A stretch of 64,000 bases of DNA from the NCBI RefSeq assembly GCF_002000085.1, contig NZ_MUZU01000007.1, positions 184,739-248,738 of the forward strand, given 5' to 3'. Position numbers and translations under genes: made by a program. The notes beneath the pieces are model-generated. The model saw only the letters and a list, made by a program, of their open reading frames with translations. It did not search any database and was not told where the DNA came from. Below are positions 39,587 through 49,006 of the stretch, piece after piece; within the stretch, counting starts at the first letter, position 1; each line of letters begins with the position of its first letter. The stretch is from Pseudocolwellia agarivorans (lineage in GTDB: Bacteria; Pseudomonadota; Gammaproteobacteria; Enterobacterales; Alteromonadaceae).

Positions 39587-41383
39587 ATGGAAGTTACGCT
39601 AACACGATTACAATCAATCTTTGCAATATTCATTATCAGCTTAAGTTTACTGGTTGGTGGTCAAGTTTGGGCTCAGACTGTAACACTTGAACACGCAAAG
39701 GCAAGGTTAGTGAGTAAATTTGCTAAGTTTATCGATTGGCCAGAGGAGAAAACACAGCCTAAATTTATCATTGCGGTTTACGACGACATAAAAAAATATA
39801 TCTATTTAAGTGATTATTTTGAAAATAAAGGCGTAAAAGGTAAAGATATTGAAGTACGTTTAGTTAAAACATTTAAAGAAGCCAAAGACGCGAATATTTT
39901 ATATATAGCTTCAAGCAAAAGAAATATTTTAACTTCAGCTAACAATACATTGAGTAACGCCCATGTGCTGATTATTACTGAAAACAGTAAAGATCATAAA
40001 AACACCATGATAGATCTTTCATACGATAAAGAAGAATCAAATATTGTTTTTAAAGTAAATCAAGAAAACATTACTGATCAACAATTAATATTTCCTGAAC
40101 TCTCTGTTTTCCTAGATGATAAAAACGACACTAATGAAGAGATATTATCAATGGGCCCTACGGCCGCTTTAAAGGATAAACATCAAAAAGAAGTACTGTT
40201 ACTTGAAAACAAAATAAAACAGCAAGAAGTATCGTTAAATCAACTTAATACAAAATTAGAATTAAGCGAAGAAAACTTAAAAAAATATAACTTAGTTTTA
40301 CAAAAAACCACCAAACGTTTAAATAATGCTGAAAAAGAAAATGCTCAAAAAAGCCAAGAAATAAAAACTAAAGTTAACGAATTAAAAAACGTAGAAAAAA
40401 AATTACAGGTTCAACTCGCACAATTAAAAGAAAATAAACAAGGGTCTTCAGTTACCGATAATACCCCACTCCTTGAAGAACAAAACAAACTAATAACGGA
40501 ATTAACAGAAAAACTTAAACAACAAAAGAAAGCGTTAAATAATAATGCGACAAAATTAGCCAATATAACTAAAAAAAATAAAGCGCTAACTCAGTTTGAA
40601 TTATTGTTTTATATCTTCTCTGCTATCACTTTAATTGCGTTATTTAGTGCATTCATCATGTGGAAAAAAGCTAAAAAATTGGCCACACCAACTAACGATA
40701 TAAATAAAACTTTATTATTAACGAGAGAAGGCCAACTGATCAGATCAGAAAACTTTGCCGCTTTAGGGTATGTCGCTACCGATATTACCTATGCAGTTAA
40801 CTTATCTTTACTTGATTTAGAAACTCAACTTAAATTAAATAAAGATGCTAAAAGCCTTAGTATTTTACAGCCAGTCATTACTTTATTAGACAACTTTAAC
40901 CTAATAGCTGCAGATCAAGATGATACCGAAATTCAACATTTTGATGTGATCGCTTATATGCAAAAAATGTTGATGCTGTATGATTTTGAATTCAAACAAA
41001 GTGATATTATTTGCAATTACTCTGGTGAAGAAGCATTAAAAATAAAATCAATACCAAGTTATATTGCAGTAATATTAATCAACCTAATAAATAACTCTTT
41101 AAAACACGGTTTTGATAATGAAGGTAATGGTAAAATAACGTTAGAAACCCAAAAATTGGGTAAAAGTGGTATTAAAATTATTTATTCTGATGACGGTATA
41201 GGAATGAATAAAGCGACTTTAGAACAAGTATTTATACCTTTTTTTACTACACGTAAAGAGCGCGGCTATGTGGGTGTAGGTATGAGCACTACCTACGACA
41301 TAATTAAAAATAAATTAGCGGGCGATATAAAAATAGAGAGTAAAGAAGGTAAAGGAACAACGGTTATCATTACGCTACCGTAA
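39587..41383 (+). CDS. Membrane histidine-kinase-like protein with periplasmic YfiR domain; phosphoacceptor His absent
   Basis: 598 residues. The layout is signal peptide (1-29), YfiR/DUF4154 domain (about 33-170), a long Lys/Glu/Gln coiled coil (about 195-335), one membrane helix (about 337-358), a dimerisation segment and a HATPase_c domain. The ATPase has N box LINLINNSLKHGF (about 495), G1 DDGIGMN (about 534), F box FIPFFTTRKERG and G2 GVGMSTTYD. The H-box region, ENFAALGYVATDITYAVNLS near 388-407, has Thr where the histidine would be. It lies 133 bp after the J-domain cluster. YfiR in Pseudomonas inhibits the diguanylate cyclase YfiN from the periplasm; here the same fold would feed a kinase-like ATPase. 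No response regulator is adjacent. Confidence 0.82.
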   Translation: MEVTLTRLQSIFAIFIISLSLLVGGQVWAQTVTLEHAKARLVSKFAKFIDWPEEKTQPKFIIAVYDDIKKYIYLSDYFENKGVKGKDIEVRLVKTFKEAKDANILYIASSKRNILTSANNTLSNAHVLIITENSKDHKNTMIDLSYDKEESNIVFKVNQENITDQQLIFPELSVFLDDKNDTNEEILSMGPTAALKDKHQKEVLLLENKIKQQEVSLNQLNTKLELSEENLKKYNLVLQKTTKRLNNAEKENAQKSQEIKTKVNELKNVEKKLQVQLAQLKENKQGSSVTDNTPLLEEQNKLITELTEKLKQQKKALNNNATKLANITKKNKALTQFELLFYIFSAITLIALFSAFIMWKKAKKLATPTNDINKTLLLTREGQLIRSENFAALGYVATDITYAVNLSLLDLETQLKLNKDAKSLSILQPVITLLDNFNLIAADQDDTEIQHFDVIAYMQKMLMLYDFEFKQSDIICNYSGEEALKIKSIPSYIAVILINLINNSLKHGFDNEGNGKITLETQKLGKSGIKIIYSDDGIGMNKATLEQVFIPFFTTRKERGYVGVGMSTTYDIIKNKLAGDIKIESKEGKGTTVIITLP

Positions 41384-41495
41384 GTTTTACATATCATTAT
41401 AGTTAATAACCTATGTCGCTTTAGAAAACCGATAAAATTCTGTTTAATATGGCTTGGCATAGGTTACATAATACAACTCATCAAATGAAATAAAC

Positions 41496-42083
41496 CTATT
41501 CAACATTCAATGTTTTTATTAGCGTAAAAGCTCCTCTTATATCCCCTACATTAAAGCCTATTGCTTTGTCTTCAGGATATAATGCTTTTACTTTATCGTG
41601 AACGTCGTTAGAGAGTTTTGTGCCATGGCATGTCAAGCATAAGCCAGCTGTTGGTATAGGTTTCATGTAGCGATAAACCGATTTATCGCCACTTTTAATT
41701 ATTTCAGAGTACTCCATATTTTTCAGGTCTTCCCCTGCTTTTTTTCGCTTTTCAAATTGTTGTAAAACTGAAGTTTCCCATTCATCTGCAATGTTGTTCT
41801 CATTTCTCACCCTCAAAGAAGTTCTACCTATATTCCAAGGTGATACAGATGAGTTTTTGTCAGCAATAGGCTTTGCCTGCAGATTACAAACCTCTAATGC
41901 CTTTAGCGGTCCCTCAGTTTGCATTGCCGTTTTTAATACCTGTTTTAAATCACTTCCAAAAGATTTTACTAATGAACGTGCTTGCTGAATCTCTTGATTA
42001 GGGAGTGTCTCAATAGCTGCAGCCAAAAAAGGTAATGATATGAGCGTACCAGCGAAAAGTAGCTTTGTAGTTATTGACTTCAT
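41496..42083 (-). CDS. Periplasmic c-type haem protein (DUF3365/Tll0287-like)
   Basis: 195 residues with a signal peptide (cleavage near AAA-IE). The domain has the single haem-binding motif CLTCH near residue 150 and the conserved RxxxNxPDxWE-like stretch (RTSLRVRNENNIADEWE), the usual DUF3365 pattern. Proteins of this type bind haem c and often act as redox or gas sensors or as electron carriers. The gene is monocistronic, convergent with the YfiR kinase gene and upstream of nothing else on its strand. Haem attachment would need the Ccm machinery, not seen here. Confidence 0.88.
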   Translation of the reverse strand: MKSITTKLLFAGTLISLPFLAAAIETLPNQEIQQARSLVKSFGSDLKQVLKTAMQTEGPLKALEVCNLQAKPIADKNSSVSPWNIGRTSLRVRNENNIADEWETSVLQQFEKRKKAGEDLKNMEYSEIIKSGDKSVYRYMKPIPTAGLCLTCHGTKLSNDVHDKVKALYPEDKAIGFNVGDIRGAFTLIKTLNVE

Positions 42084-42141
42084 TTTTTTACCTCATTGTT
42101 AACGTGTTTATCTATATTTTGTTTATATTAAAATCATATAC

Positions 42142-43875
42142 TTAAAAATAATTGAGTAGCTTTTGATAATAATCGTTCGTGTTAATCAATTCATTATGAC
42201 TGCCTTGAGCAATAATTCTCCCTTGCTCCATCACGATTATTTTGTCCATTTTTTCAAGCATAAAGGGTTTATGAGTGATCAAAAGTAAACTTTTGTGTTG
42301 CTGCTCAACATGCGTTAATAAACTATTCATCACTATTTTTTCGTTATTTCTGTCAAGGCCTTTTGTGGGTTCATCTAACACTAAAACTTGAGCTGAGCGA
42401 ATGAATACTTGCGCCATTTGTAATCGTTGAATTTGGCCACCCGACAAACCTATACCTGTAGAACCTAACCAGGTATTAAAACCATTAGGTAAACTCTCAA
42501 TAAACTCGAGTAAGTTAACTTGCTTGCAAGCATTACGCATTTCTTCGTTAGTCACATCATGTTTAGCTAAACGTAAGTTATCTGCGATACTCGCATCAAA
42601 AATATGCCCTTGCTGACTCATTAAAGCGATATTTTCACGTAAAGATACTTGTTTTAGCTGACTTAATTCATGCTCCGCAATAGAAATTGAACCTGTATTT
42701 ACACCATTTTTTGTTGGCCAAAACCCCATCAGTAAATTAATTAAGGTTGACTTACCTGCGCCACTAGCACCAACAATAGCGACTTTCTCAGCCACTTTTA
42801 TGGAGAGCGTTATATCCGTTAAACTCGCTTTGCTTTGCTCAGGATAATAAAAAGTAAATTTATCAAATTGAATATCCCCTTGTTGCACTTCTCGGCTTCC
42901 TACATCAATGGGTTTATCTTTATCTATAATGGCAAAAAGTCTGGCTGCACTAGCTAAGCTTTGTGGCAGTAGTTGTAATGCAAGTGGCATGCTGCTTACG
43001 GTTTCAAAGCTAACCAGCACAAGTAAAATAATGGCAACTAACGATTTACTATCAATCTCACCCGTAGCAAGTTTTGGCAATAAAATGAATAAACAAGCTA
43101 ACGCCGATAAATGTATAAACAAAAAGATCAGTGCATTTAAAGCGGCATTAATTTTTACTAATTTGTAACGAATATCATAATACTGCTGCGTAATACTGGC
43201 GATAGAACGCTGATAACTAATAGCCACTTGATACACTAATAAAGTTTTAACAGCACTAATACCATTAACTAATGTTTCTGTTAGGTGGCTTTCTAAACGT
43301 GTTTTTTCTTTTGCTAGTTTTTTAGAAGAGAAATAACTCATCATGGGTAAAACAATAGCAACAATCAACAAAGCGCTAAGCATGAACCAAGCAACCGTTA
43401 TTGAAAATAATGCCAAAGCATAACAAACAATAGGTACTGAAATGAGGGCAACAAATATAGGTAACAACACCCGTAAATAAAAGTTATCTAAGTTGTCTAT
43501 GTCTTGCTGTAATCGAGCTAATAAGTCACCAGATCTTAAATCCATTTGATAATAAGGTAACAATGGCTCTAGCTGTTGATAAAAATAATGCCGCATATGA
43601 GCTAATGCATTAAAAGTAGCTCTATGGGTTAACATTCTTTCAGCGTAACGCCCTGCGGTTCGCACTATAGCTAAAAATCTTATTATCGCTGCAGGCGTAA
43701 AGTAGTTAACGGTTATGCCTGTTATACCACCAATCGCCATCAAGGTAATAAACCAACCGGAAATGGCAAGTAAACTAATATTAGCTAATACTGTAATTAC
43801 AGATAAAAGCGCCCCCAATAACATTAAAGGTAGCTGCGGTTTAAGAAGTTTAATTAAACGGAAAAATACCTTCAT
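42142..43875 (-). CDS. cydC: CydC, heterodimeric ABC exporter subunit for cytochrome bd assembly
   Basis: Forms the CydDC exporter, needed for assembly of cytochrome bd; it has been linked to thiol and haem transport. The 577-residue protein has six membrane helices followed by a nucleotide-binding domain with Walker A GASGAGKST, signature LSGGQIQR and Walker B LVLDEPT. H-loop LLITHK is present. It overlaps the cydD stop by 4 bases (ATGA) and is the last gene of the cyd locus. Confidence 0.94.
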   Translation of the reverse strand: MKVFFRLIKLLKPQLPLMLLGALLSVITVLANISLLAISGWFITLMAIGGITGITVNYFTPAAIIRFLAIVRTAGRYAERMLTHRATFNALAHMRHYFYQQLEPLLPYYQMDLRSGDLLARLQQDIDNLDNFYLRVLLPIFVALISVPIVCYALALFSITVAWFMLSALLIVAIVLPMMSYFSSKKLAKEKTRLESHLTETLVNGISAVKTLLVYQVAISYQRSIASITQQYYDIRYKLVKINAALNALIFLFIHLSALACLFILLPKLATGEIDSKSLVAIILLVLVSFETVSSMPLALQLLPQSLASAARLFAIIDKDKPIDVGSREVQQGDIQFDKFTFYYPEQSKASLTDITLSIKVAEKVAIVGASGAGKSTLINLLMGFWPTKNGVNTGSISIAEHELSQLKQVSLRENIALMSQQGHIFDASIADNLRLAKHDVTNEEMRNACKQVNLLEFIESLPNGFNTWLGSTGIGLSGGQIQRLQMAQVFIRSAQVLVLDEPTKGLDRNNEKIVMNSLLTHVEQQHKSLLLITHKPFMLEKMDKIIVMEQGRIIAQGSHNELINTNDYYQKLLNYF

Positions 43876-45617
43876 ATATTAATCTGCTTAGCGTAATAGT
43901 TATTTTGAGCGAGCAACTCTTGATGCGTACCTGACTCAATAATTTGGCCTTGTTCAAGTACAATAATATTTTTTGCGTTTATAACCGTATGTAATCGATG
44001 CGCAATAACAATAACAAGATGATCTTTAGCATAAGCATTAATTGACTCAGTAATGAGCTGTTCAGTTTGCTGATCTAAATGGCTTGTAGGTTCATCTAAA
44101 ATAAGTACATCAGGTTGATGATAAAAAACCCGCGCTAATGCGAGCCGTTGTACTTGTCCTCCAGAAAGACCAGCACCAGACTCACCGACTTGGGTTTCTA
44201 TACCACCTTCAAGGCTTGATAAATACTCAGCTAAACCTGCTTTAGTAAGTGCTTCATGCACTAAGTCATTATCATAGGTTTCTGACAAAGCGACATTAAA
44301 GGCTAATGATCCATGAAACACTTCAGCTTGTTGAGCAATCCAGCCACAATGTTGTAACCAAGCATCACGATTATCTGATCTTAAAGGAACATGGTTAATA
44401 AGCACTTGGCCTGAGTTAGGTTGTACAAAGCCTAATACCATATCAATTAAGGTTGATTTTCCCGAACCACTGTCACCAATAACCGCATATAAACCTTGCT
44501 CCGCAAAGCTGGTATTTATATGAGTTAAAGCATTCGTGCGATCTGGATAGGCGAAATTGGCTTGTTCAATATCAACAGTAAAAGGTGAACCGAATTCTGG
44601 CCTGTTATTTTGTTGATCTTGAGATTTTGTTTGTGCTTGATTAAGAACCTCAACAAGATCCTCAGCAGCAGTAACACCGGCCATTTTTGCGTGATATTGC
44701 GTACCTAACTGTCTAAAAGGTAAATAGAACTCGGGCGCTAATAGCAAAACCCATAAGGCAAATACATAATCAACATCGCCGTAATACAAACGAAAACCGA
44801 GTACAACAGCAACTAATGCAATAGAAATAGAAGCAAGAAACTCTAAAACAAATGACGAAAGAAAAGCTATTTTTAGAATTCCCATGGTTTCGTCACCATA
44901 ATCATCACTAATGGTTTTAACAGCAGCTATTTCTCTGCGCGAGGCATTGAATATTTTAAGCTGAGTTAAACCCTGAATAATATCAAGAAAATGACTACTC
45001 ATACGCTGAAGCTTAGTCCAATGTTCTTGGTTTAAACGTTGTGCTTTATGACCGATTAAAATCATAAAAAACGGCACCATAGGCGCAGTAAATAATAAAA
45101 TTAATCCCGATTGCCAATCGATAGGAAATACAGCAATCAATATAGCGAAAGGAATAACCGCACAATAAGCGATTACCGGTAGGTATCCAGCAAAGTAGTC
45201 TTCTAACGAATCGATTCCTTGATTAAGTAAACTGGCTAATTTTGCACTACCTTTAGTTTGCGTATAACTAGGTCCTAATTGAAACAAGCGATGCAATAAA
45301 CGTGAACGAATATTAGCTTTAATCAACATAGCGCCACGGCGGCTATAACATTCGCTAAAATAACCAAATACAGCACGAATAAATATAACGGCCACTAATA
45401 CAAAGCTAACTTGAGTAAGCGTAAATATTGGTTCTTCTTCGCTCGAAAATATAACAATATCAATTAAATAAGCTAATATTGCCGTTTGTAGGATCATTAA
45501 CAAACCACTTAATGATCCTAATGCTATCGCTCGACTTAATCTGCCATGGGCATGTTTTTTTTGAGCTTTGAGCCAGCCATTAACTTGTTTCTTTTGTTGT
45601 TCAGTTTTATCTTTCAT
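43872..45617 (-). CDS. cydD: CydD, heterodimeric ABC exporter subunit for cytochrome bd assembly
   Basis: Partner of CydC. The 581-residue protein has six membrane segments, then a nucleotide-binding domain with Walker A GDSGSGKST, signature LSGGQVQR, Walker B LILDEPTSHLD and H-loop IVIAHRLHT. The N-terminal WLKAQKKHAHGRLSRAIALGSLSGLLMILQ wording matches CydD rather than CydC. It starts 67 bp after cydX with no terminator seen between, so the assembly genes are likely read from the oxidase operon. Confidence 0.95.
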   Translation of the reverse strand: MKDKTEQQKKQVNGWLKAQKKHAHGRLSRAIALGSLSGLLMILQTAILAYLIDIVIFSSEEEPIFTLTQVSFVLVAVIFIRAVFGYFSECYSRRGAMLIKANIRSRLLHRLFQLGPSYTQTKGSAKLASLLNQGIDSLEDYFAGYLPVIAYCAVIPFAILIAVFPIDWQSGLILLFTAPMVPFFMILIGHKAQRLNQEHWTKLQRMSSHFLDIIQGLTQLKIFNASRREIAAVKTISDDYGDETMGILKIAFLSSFVLEFLASISIALVAVVLGFRLYYGDVDYVFALWVLLLAPEFYLPFRQLGTQYHAKMAGVTAAEDLVEVLNQAQTKSQDQQNNRPEFGSPFTVDIEQANFAYPDRTNALTHINTSFAEQGLYAVIGDSGSGKSTLIDMVLGFVQPNSGQVLINHVPLRSDNRDAWLQHCGWIAQQAEVFHGSLAFNVALSETYDNDLVHEALTKAGLAEYLSSLEGGIETQVGESGAGLSGGQVQRLALARVFYHQPDVLILDEPTSHLDQQTEQLITESINAYAKDHLVIVIAHRLHTVINAKNIIVLEQGQIIESGTHQELLAQNNYYAKQINI

Positions 45618-45684
45618 TTAACTCACTTTATTCTCTGCTATCACTGAACACTGGCTCGTTTTCTAACACGAAAAAACTATAGAA

Positions 45685-45810
45685 TTAATCGTCGTTATTT
45701 TGATCATCAGCCACGTTGTCTACATGCTGTTCCATCTCATACCACATGACATTAATGATCCCAAAAGACACGGCAAGTAAAACACCTAAAATCCAACTAA
45801 AATACCACAT
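45685..45810 (-). CDS. cydX: CydX, small subunit of cytochrome bd oxidase
   Basis: 41-residue single-helix membrane peptide: MWYFSWILGVLLAVSFGI opening matches the CydX signature MWYFxWILG. The rest is an acidic tail. It stabilises the haem sites of CydAB. AGAGGA lies 7 bases upstream of the ATG. It sits 36 bp after cydB and 67 bp before cydD. An overlapping ATG 4 bases upstream is out of frame. It is longer than E. coli CydX (37) by a few acidic residues. Confidence 0.93.
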   Translation of the reverse strand: MWYFSWILGVLLAVSFGIINVMWYEMEQHVDNVADDQNNDD

Positions 45811-45846
45811 ACATAATTCCTCTAAACTGACTTAATATATACTGAG

Positions 45847-47001
45847 CTAATACGCGGTGTGATTATTTTGCTCAATTTCTTCAATCGTAACGGTACGCCA
45901 CATTTTTCGGTAACACCAAAAGGTGTAACCTAAAATAATTGGTGTAAAAACAGCAACAACCATTAACATTAAACCTAAGGTACCTTCGCTTGATACGGTA
46001 TCCCACATCAATAAACTATGATTCGGTTGGCTGCTTGAAGGCATAACAAATGGGAACATAGCGATACCTGCCGTTAAAATAACACCTGCAATTGTTAACG
46101 AACTAGCCAATAAGGCTGTAGTTTTTACTGAGGTGTTTTTATTTTTGATACCTAATAGAAAAGCAGCGACTAATGGCATAAATACACCGGTAAGCGGTAC
46201 TAACCATAGTATTGGATTTTCAGCAAAGTTAGTTAACCAAACACCAGAACCTGTACTCACTTCTTTAGTGGTTGGCTGCGCTTGCCCCATAGTATCGATA
46301 GTAGTAACAACTGAGTAACCATCAACACTTTGCCAAACCATAACACCAGCGAGAGCAAACGTAATCGCTAAAACCACAGCAACAATACGACCAATATTGG
46401 CTGAGCGCTGTGCGACATCAGCATCTGTTCTAAGTACTAACCAGGTCGAGCCATGCAGCAACATCATACATACGCTTATAACACCTGTTAATAATGTAAA
46501 AGGCGTAAATAACGCGAAGAATGATCCTGTGTAGGTTACTCGCATTAATGAATCGAATCCAAAGGGTACACCTTGTAATAAGTTACCAAAGGCAACACCA
46601 AATACTAACGGCGGCACCATCGAACCAACAAACAAAGCTTTATCCCAGTTAGTACGCCATTTTTCAGACTCTATTTTACTGCGATAGTCGAAAGCTAACG
46701 GTCTTAAAAACAAACTAAAAAGTGTTAGCATCATCGCAAAATAAAATCCGCTAAACGCTGTGGCATACACTAAGGGCCAAGCAGCAAAAAGCGATGCACC
46801 TGCAGTAATAAGCCATACTTGGTTTCCGTCCCAATGAGCACCTACCGTGTTAATAACCACACGACTTTCAACATCTTTTTTGGCAACAAACGGAAGCAAA
46901 CCACCTACTCCCATATCCATACCATCAGTTACGGCAAAACCGATAAAAAGAAAGCCGATCAGACCCCACCATATAAATTTTAATGTTTCGTAATCAAACA
47001 T
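45847..47001 (-). CDS. cydB: Cytochrome bd ubiquinol oxidase subunit II
   Basis: 384-residue integral membrane subunit with about nine helices. Family landmarks include [40 protein letters not shown] and the C-terminal FPFVMPSS and [11 protein letters not shown]. It supports CydA structurally and stabilises the haem centres. It starts 10 bp after cydA in the same operon. Confidence 0.97.
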   Translation of the reverse strand: MFDYETLKFIWWGLIGFLFIGFAVTDGMDMGVGGLLPFVAKKDVESRVVINTVGAHWDGNQVWLITAGASLFAAWPLVYATAFSGFYFAMMLTLFSLFLRPLAFDYRSKIESEKWRTNWDKALFVGSMVPPLVFGVAFGNLLQGVPFGFDSLMRVTYTGSFFALFTPFTLLTGVISVCMMLLHGSTWLVLRTDADVAQRSANIGRIVAVVLAITFALAGVMVWQSVDGYSVVTTIDTMGQAQPTTKEVSTGSGVWLTNFAENPILWLVPLTGVFMPLVAAFLLGIKNKNTSVKTTALLASSLTIAGVILTAGIAMFPFVMPSSSQPNHSLLMWDTVSSEGTLGLMLMVVAVFTPIILGYTFWCYRKMWRTVTIEEIEQNNHTAY

Positions 47002-47011
47002 ATATTGCTCC

Positions 47012-48598
47012 TTAAGAATTCTGGCTGCGAAGACCAGACGTTAACTCTGGTGTTTTTTCAAAATGATAACGTCCTGTATGTAATGAACTAGGACCTAATC
47101 GAGCAAACTTAACCATTAAATACATTTCGATAATAAATAAAATGGTATACACAACAATAAAGGCAATAAGAGAAAACAGTACATCGCCAACTGCTAAATC
47201 TGAAGTCGACAAAAAAGTCGGTAATACTTCACTAATCGCCCAAGGTTGACGACCAAACTCAGCAACAAACCAGCCTGTTTCTATGGCTATCCATGGCAGT
47301 GGTAAAGCAAAAAAGAGTGATTTTAGTAACCAAGGTTTACTCTCTATTTCACGACGTGCGTTAAAATAGAAGGCTAAAACAAACAAAATCAACATCACGA
47401 CACCGCAACCAACCATCACCCTAAAGGCCCAGAACACTGGAGCAACTGGCGGAATAGAGTCTTTAACAGCCTGTTGAATTTGCTCTTCAGTGGCATCAAC
47501 CACATTGTTGGTATAGCGTTTAAGTAATAGCCCGTAACCTAAGTCATGTTTAGTCTCATTAAATCGAGCGATGTTTTCAGGCGTTTCTTCACCATTACGT
47601 AACTTAGTTAAATATTCATAAGCGATCATGCCATTACGAATACGAGGTTCATGAGCTTTTTGTAAGTCACGTAAACCAATCACCTCCTCATCTAAAGAGC
47701 GAGTGGCAATAATACCCAAAGCATAAGGTATTTTTACCGCATAACGAGTTTCCATCGCTTCATCATCAGGTAAGCCTACCAAGGTAAATGCAGCGGGAGC
47801 AGGTTCTGTATGATATTCAGCTTCAATAGCAGCAAGTTTTACTCGTTGTACTTCGCCTACTTCATACCCTGACTCATCACCAAGTAGAATTACCGATAAG
47901 ATGGCCGCTAAACCAAAACCAGCAGCAACCGAAAAAGAACGTTTAGCAAAAGCTACATCTCGACCTTTTAGTAAGTAATAACTACTAATACTTAAAACAA
48001 ACATTGACCCAGCAACATAGCCGCCAGCAACGGTATGAATAAATTTAACCTGAGCAACAGGGTTAAATATAATTTCACTAAAGCTGACTAACTCCATGCG
48101 CATTGTCATGTAATTAAATTCACTACCAATAGGGTTTTGCATCCAACCATTGGCGATTAATATCCATAACGCAGATAAGTTAGTGCCTAATGCCATTAGG
48201 AAAGTCCCTATTAAGTGCTGTCGTTTACTTAAGCGATCCCAACCTAAAAAGAACATACCCACAAAGGTAGATTCAAGGAAAAAAGCCATCAAGCCTTCAA
48301 TGGCTAATGGTGCACCAAAAACATCACCCACATAATGAGAGTAATATGACCAGTTGGTACCAAACTCAAACTCCATTGTGAGGCCAGTAGCCACACCAAT
48401 GGCAAAGTTAATACCAAATAACTTGCCCCAAAACTTGGTCATGTCACGATAAATTTCGCGGCCAGTCATCACATAAACCGACTCCATGATGAACAAAATC
48501 CAAGTTAAACCTAAAGTTAGTGGTACAAACAAAAAATGAAATAATGCGGTAACAGCAAACTGCCACCGCGATAGTTCTACTAGGGTTTCACTTATCAT
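47012..48598 (-). CDS. cydA: Cytochrome bd ubiquinol oxidase subunit I
   Basis: Catalytic subunit that oxidises ubiquinol and reduces oxygen to water at high affinity. The 528-residue protein has the b595/d ligand His in ALFHFLFVP near residue 19, His in KFIHTVAGG near 187 and the Met ligand in FWAFRVMVG near 395. The quinol loop is the long E. coli-like type ([18 protein letters not shown] onwards), and [12 protein letters not shown] is intact. It is the first gene of cydABX, divergent from a sigma-54 activator. Candidate control sites (sigma-54 promoter, FNR box, direct repeats) lie in the 408 bp between them. Confidence 0.97.
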   Translation of the reverse strand: MISETLVELSRWQFAVTALFHFLFVPLTLGLTWILFIMESVYVMTGREIYRDMTKFWGKLFGINFAIGVATGLTMEFEFGTNWSYYSHYVGDVFGAPLAIEGLMAFFLESTFVGMFFLGWDRLSKRQHLIGTFLMALGTNLSALWILIANGWMQNPIGSEFNYMTMRMELVSFSEIIFNPVAQVKFIHTVAGGYVAGSMFVLSISSYYLLKGRDVAFAKRSFSVAAGFGLAAILSVILLGDESGYEVGEVQRVKLAAIEAEYHTEPAPAAFTLVGLPDDEAMETRYAVKIPYALGIIATRSLDEEVIGLRDLQKAHEPRIRNGMIAYEYLTKLRNGEETPENIARFNETKHDLGYGLLLKRYTNNVVDATEEQIQQAVKDSIPPVAPVFWAFRVMVGCGVVMLILFVLAFYFNARREIESKPWLLKSLFFALPLPWIAIETGWFVAEFGRQPWAISEVLPTFLSTSDLAVGDVLFSLIAFIVVYTILFIIEMYLMVKFARLGPSSLHTGRYHFEKTPELTSGLRSQNS

Positions 48599-48683
48599 AC
48601 TCGTTACTCTCGTTATTGCTCTTTTGTGTTAAAAAACATATTACTATGGGCTGAACTGGCTTTGTTTTCTATCTAACTAATCA

Positions 48684-48697
48684 TTGATTGAAATCAA
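48684..48697. promoter_or_regulatory. Perfect FNR-type box upstream of cydA
   Basis: TTGATTGAAATCAA fits the FNR consensus TTGAT-N4-ATCAA exactly, inside a longer perfect palindrome TCATTGAT/ATCAATGA. Its centre lies about 92 bp upstream of the cydA start codon. A possible -10 element TAATAT on the minus strand at 48638-48643 would place the site near position -60, a class I activator position. Confidence 0.75.
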
Positions 48698-48845
48698 TGA
48701 TTTTTCAAATTCTCTTTTTAAATAAAGTTAATCCTCTTATTAATCAATAAAAATAAGGTTCAACAATTTTATTTTACCGCTCAGAATTCAATCTATTTCA
48801 GTAATTATTTAGTTACTTAATTACGTACTTATTACTCTTTTAAAT

Positions 48846-48861
48846 TGCAACAAAGATGCCA
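48846..48861 (-). promoter_or_regulatory. Sigma-54 promoter pointing at cydA
   Basis: On the minus strand, TGGCATCTTTGTTGCA matches the -24/-12 consensus TGGCAC-N5-TTGCA at all but one defined position, with GG and GC elements at the exact spacing. Transcription would begin near 48835, giving a leader of about 235 nt to cydA. The divergent gene is a sigma-54 activator. Confidence 0.72.
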
Positions 48862-48948
48862 CAAGACAAAATAAAATTAAAAACCATAAAAAACAGCTAG
48901 ATAACTTTAAAATACTGAATATTTTAGATAAAAACCTTTCAATAGAGA

Positions 48949-48990
48949 CATAAATGACATTAAATAAAAACATCAAAGTCATAAATGTCA
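48949..48990. promoter_or_regulatory. Direct repeat pair, candidate enhancer sites for the sigma-54 activator
   Basis: CATAAATGACA (48949-48959) and CATAAATGTCA (48980-48990) are direct repeats 31 bp apart, three helical turns. They lie about 88-130 bp upstream of the sigma-54 promoter, the normal distance for activator binding, and just before the start codon of the activator gene itself, which could also allow autoregulation. Confidence 0.5.
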
Positions 48991-49006
48991 CAAAAAGTAG
49001 GTAAGT

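Noticed and set aside
41409..41475. Inverted TAACCTATG/CATAGGTTA pair between the YfiR kinase gene and the DUF3365 gene as a terminator
   Set aside because: The loop is about 50 bases and there is no T run, so formation is unlikely.
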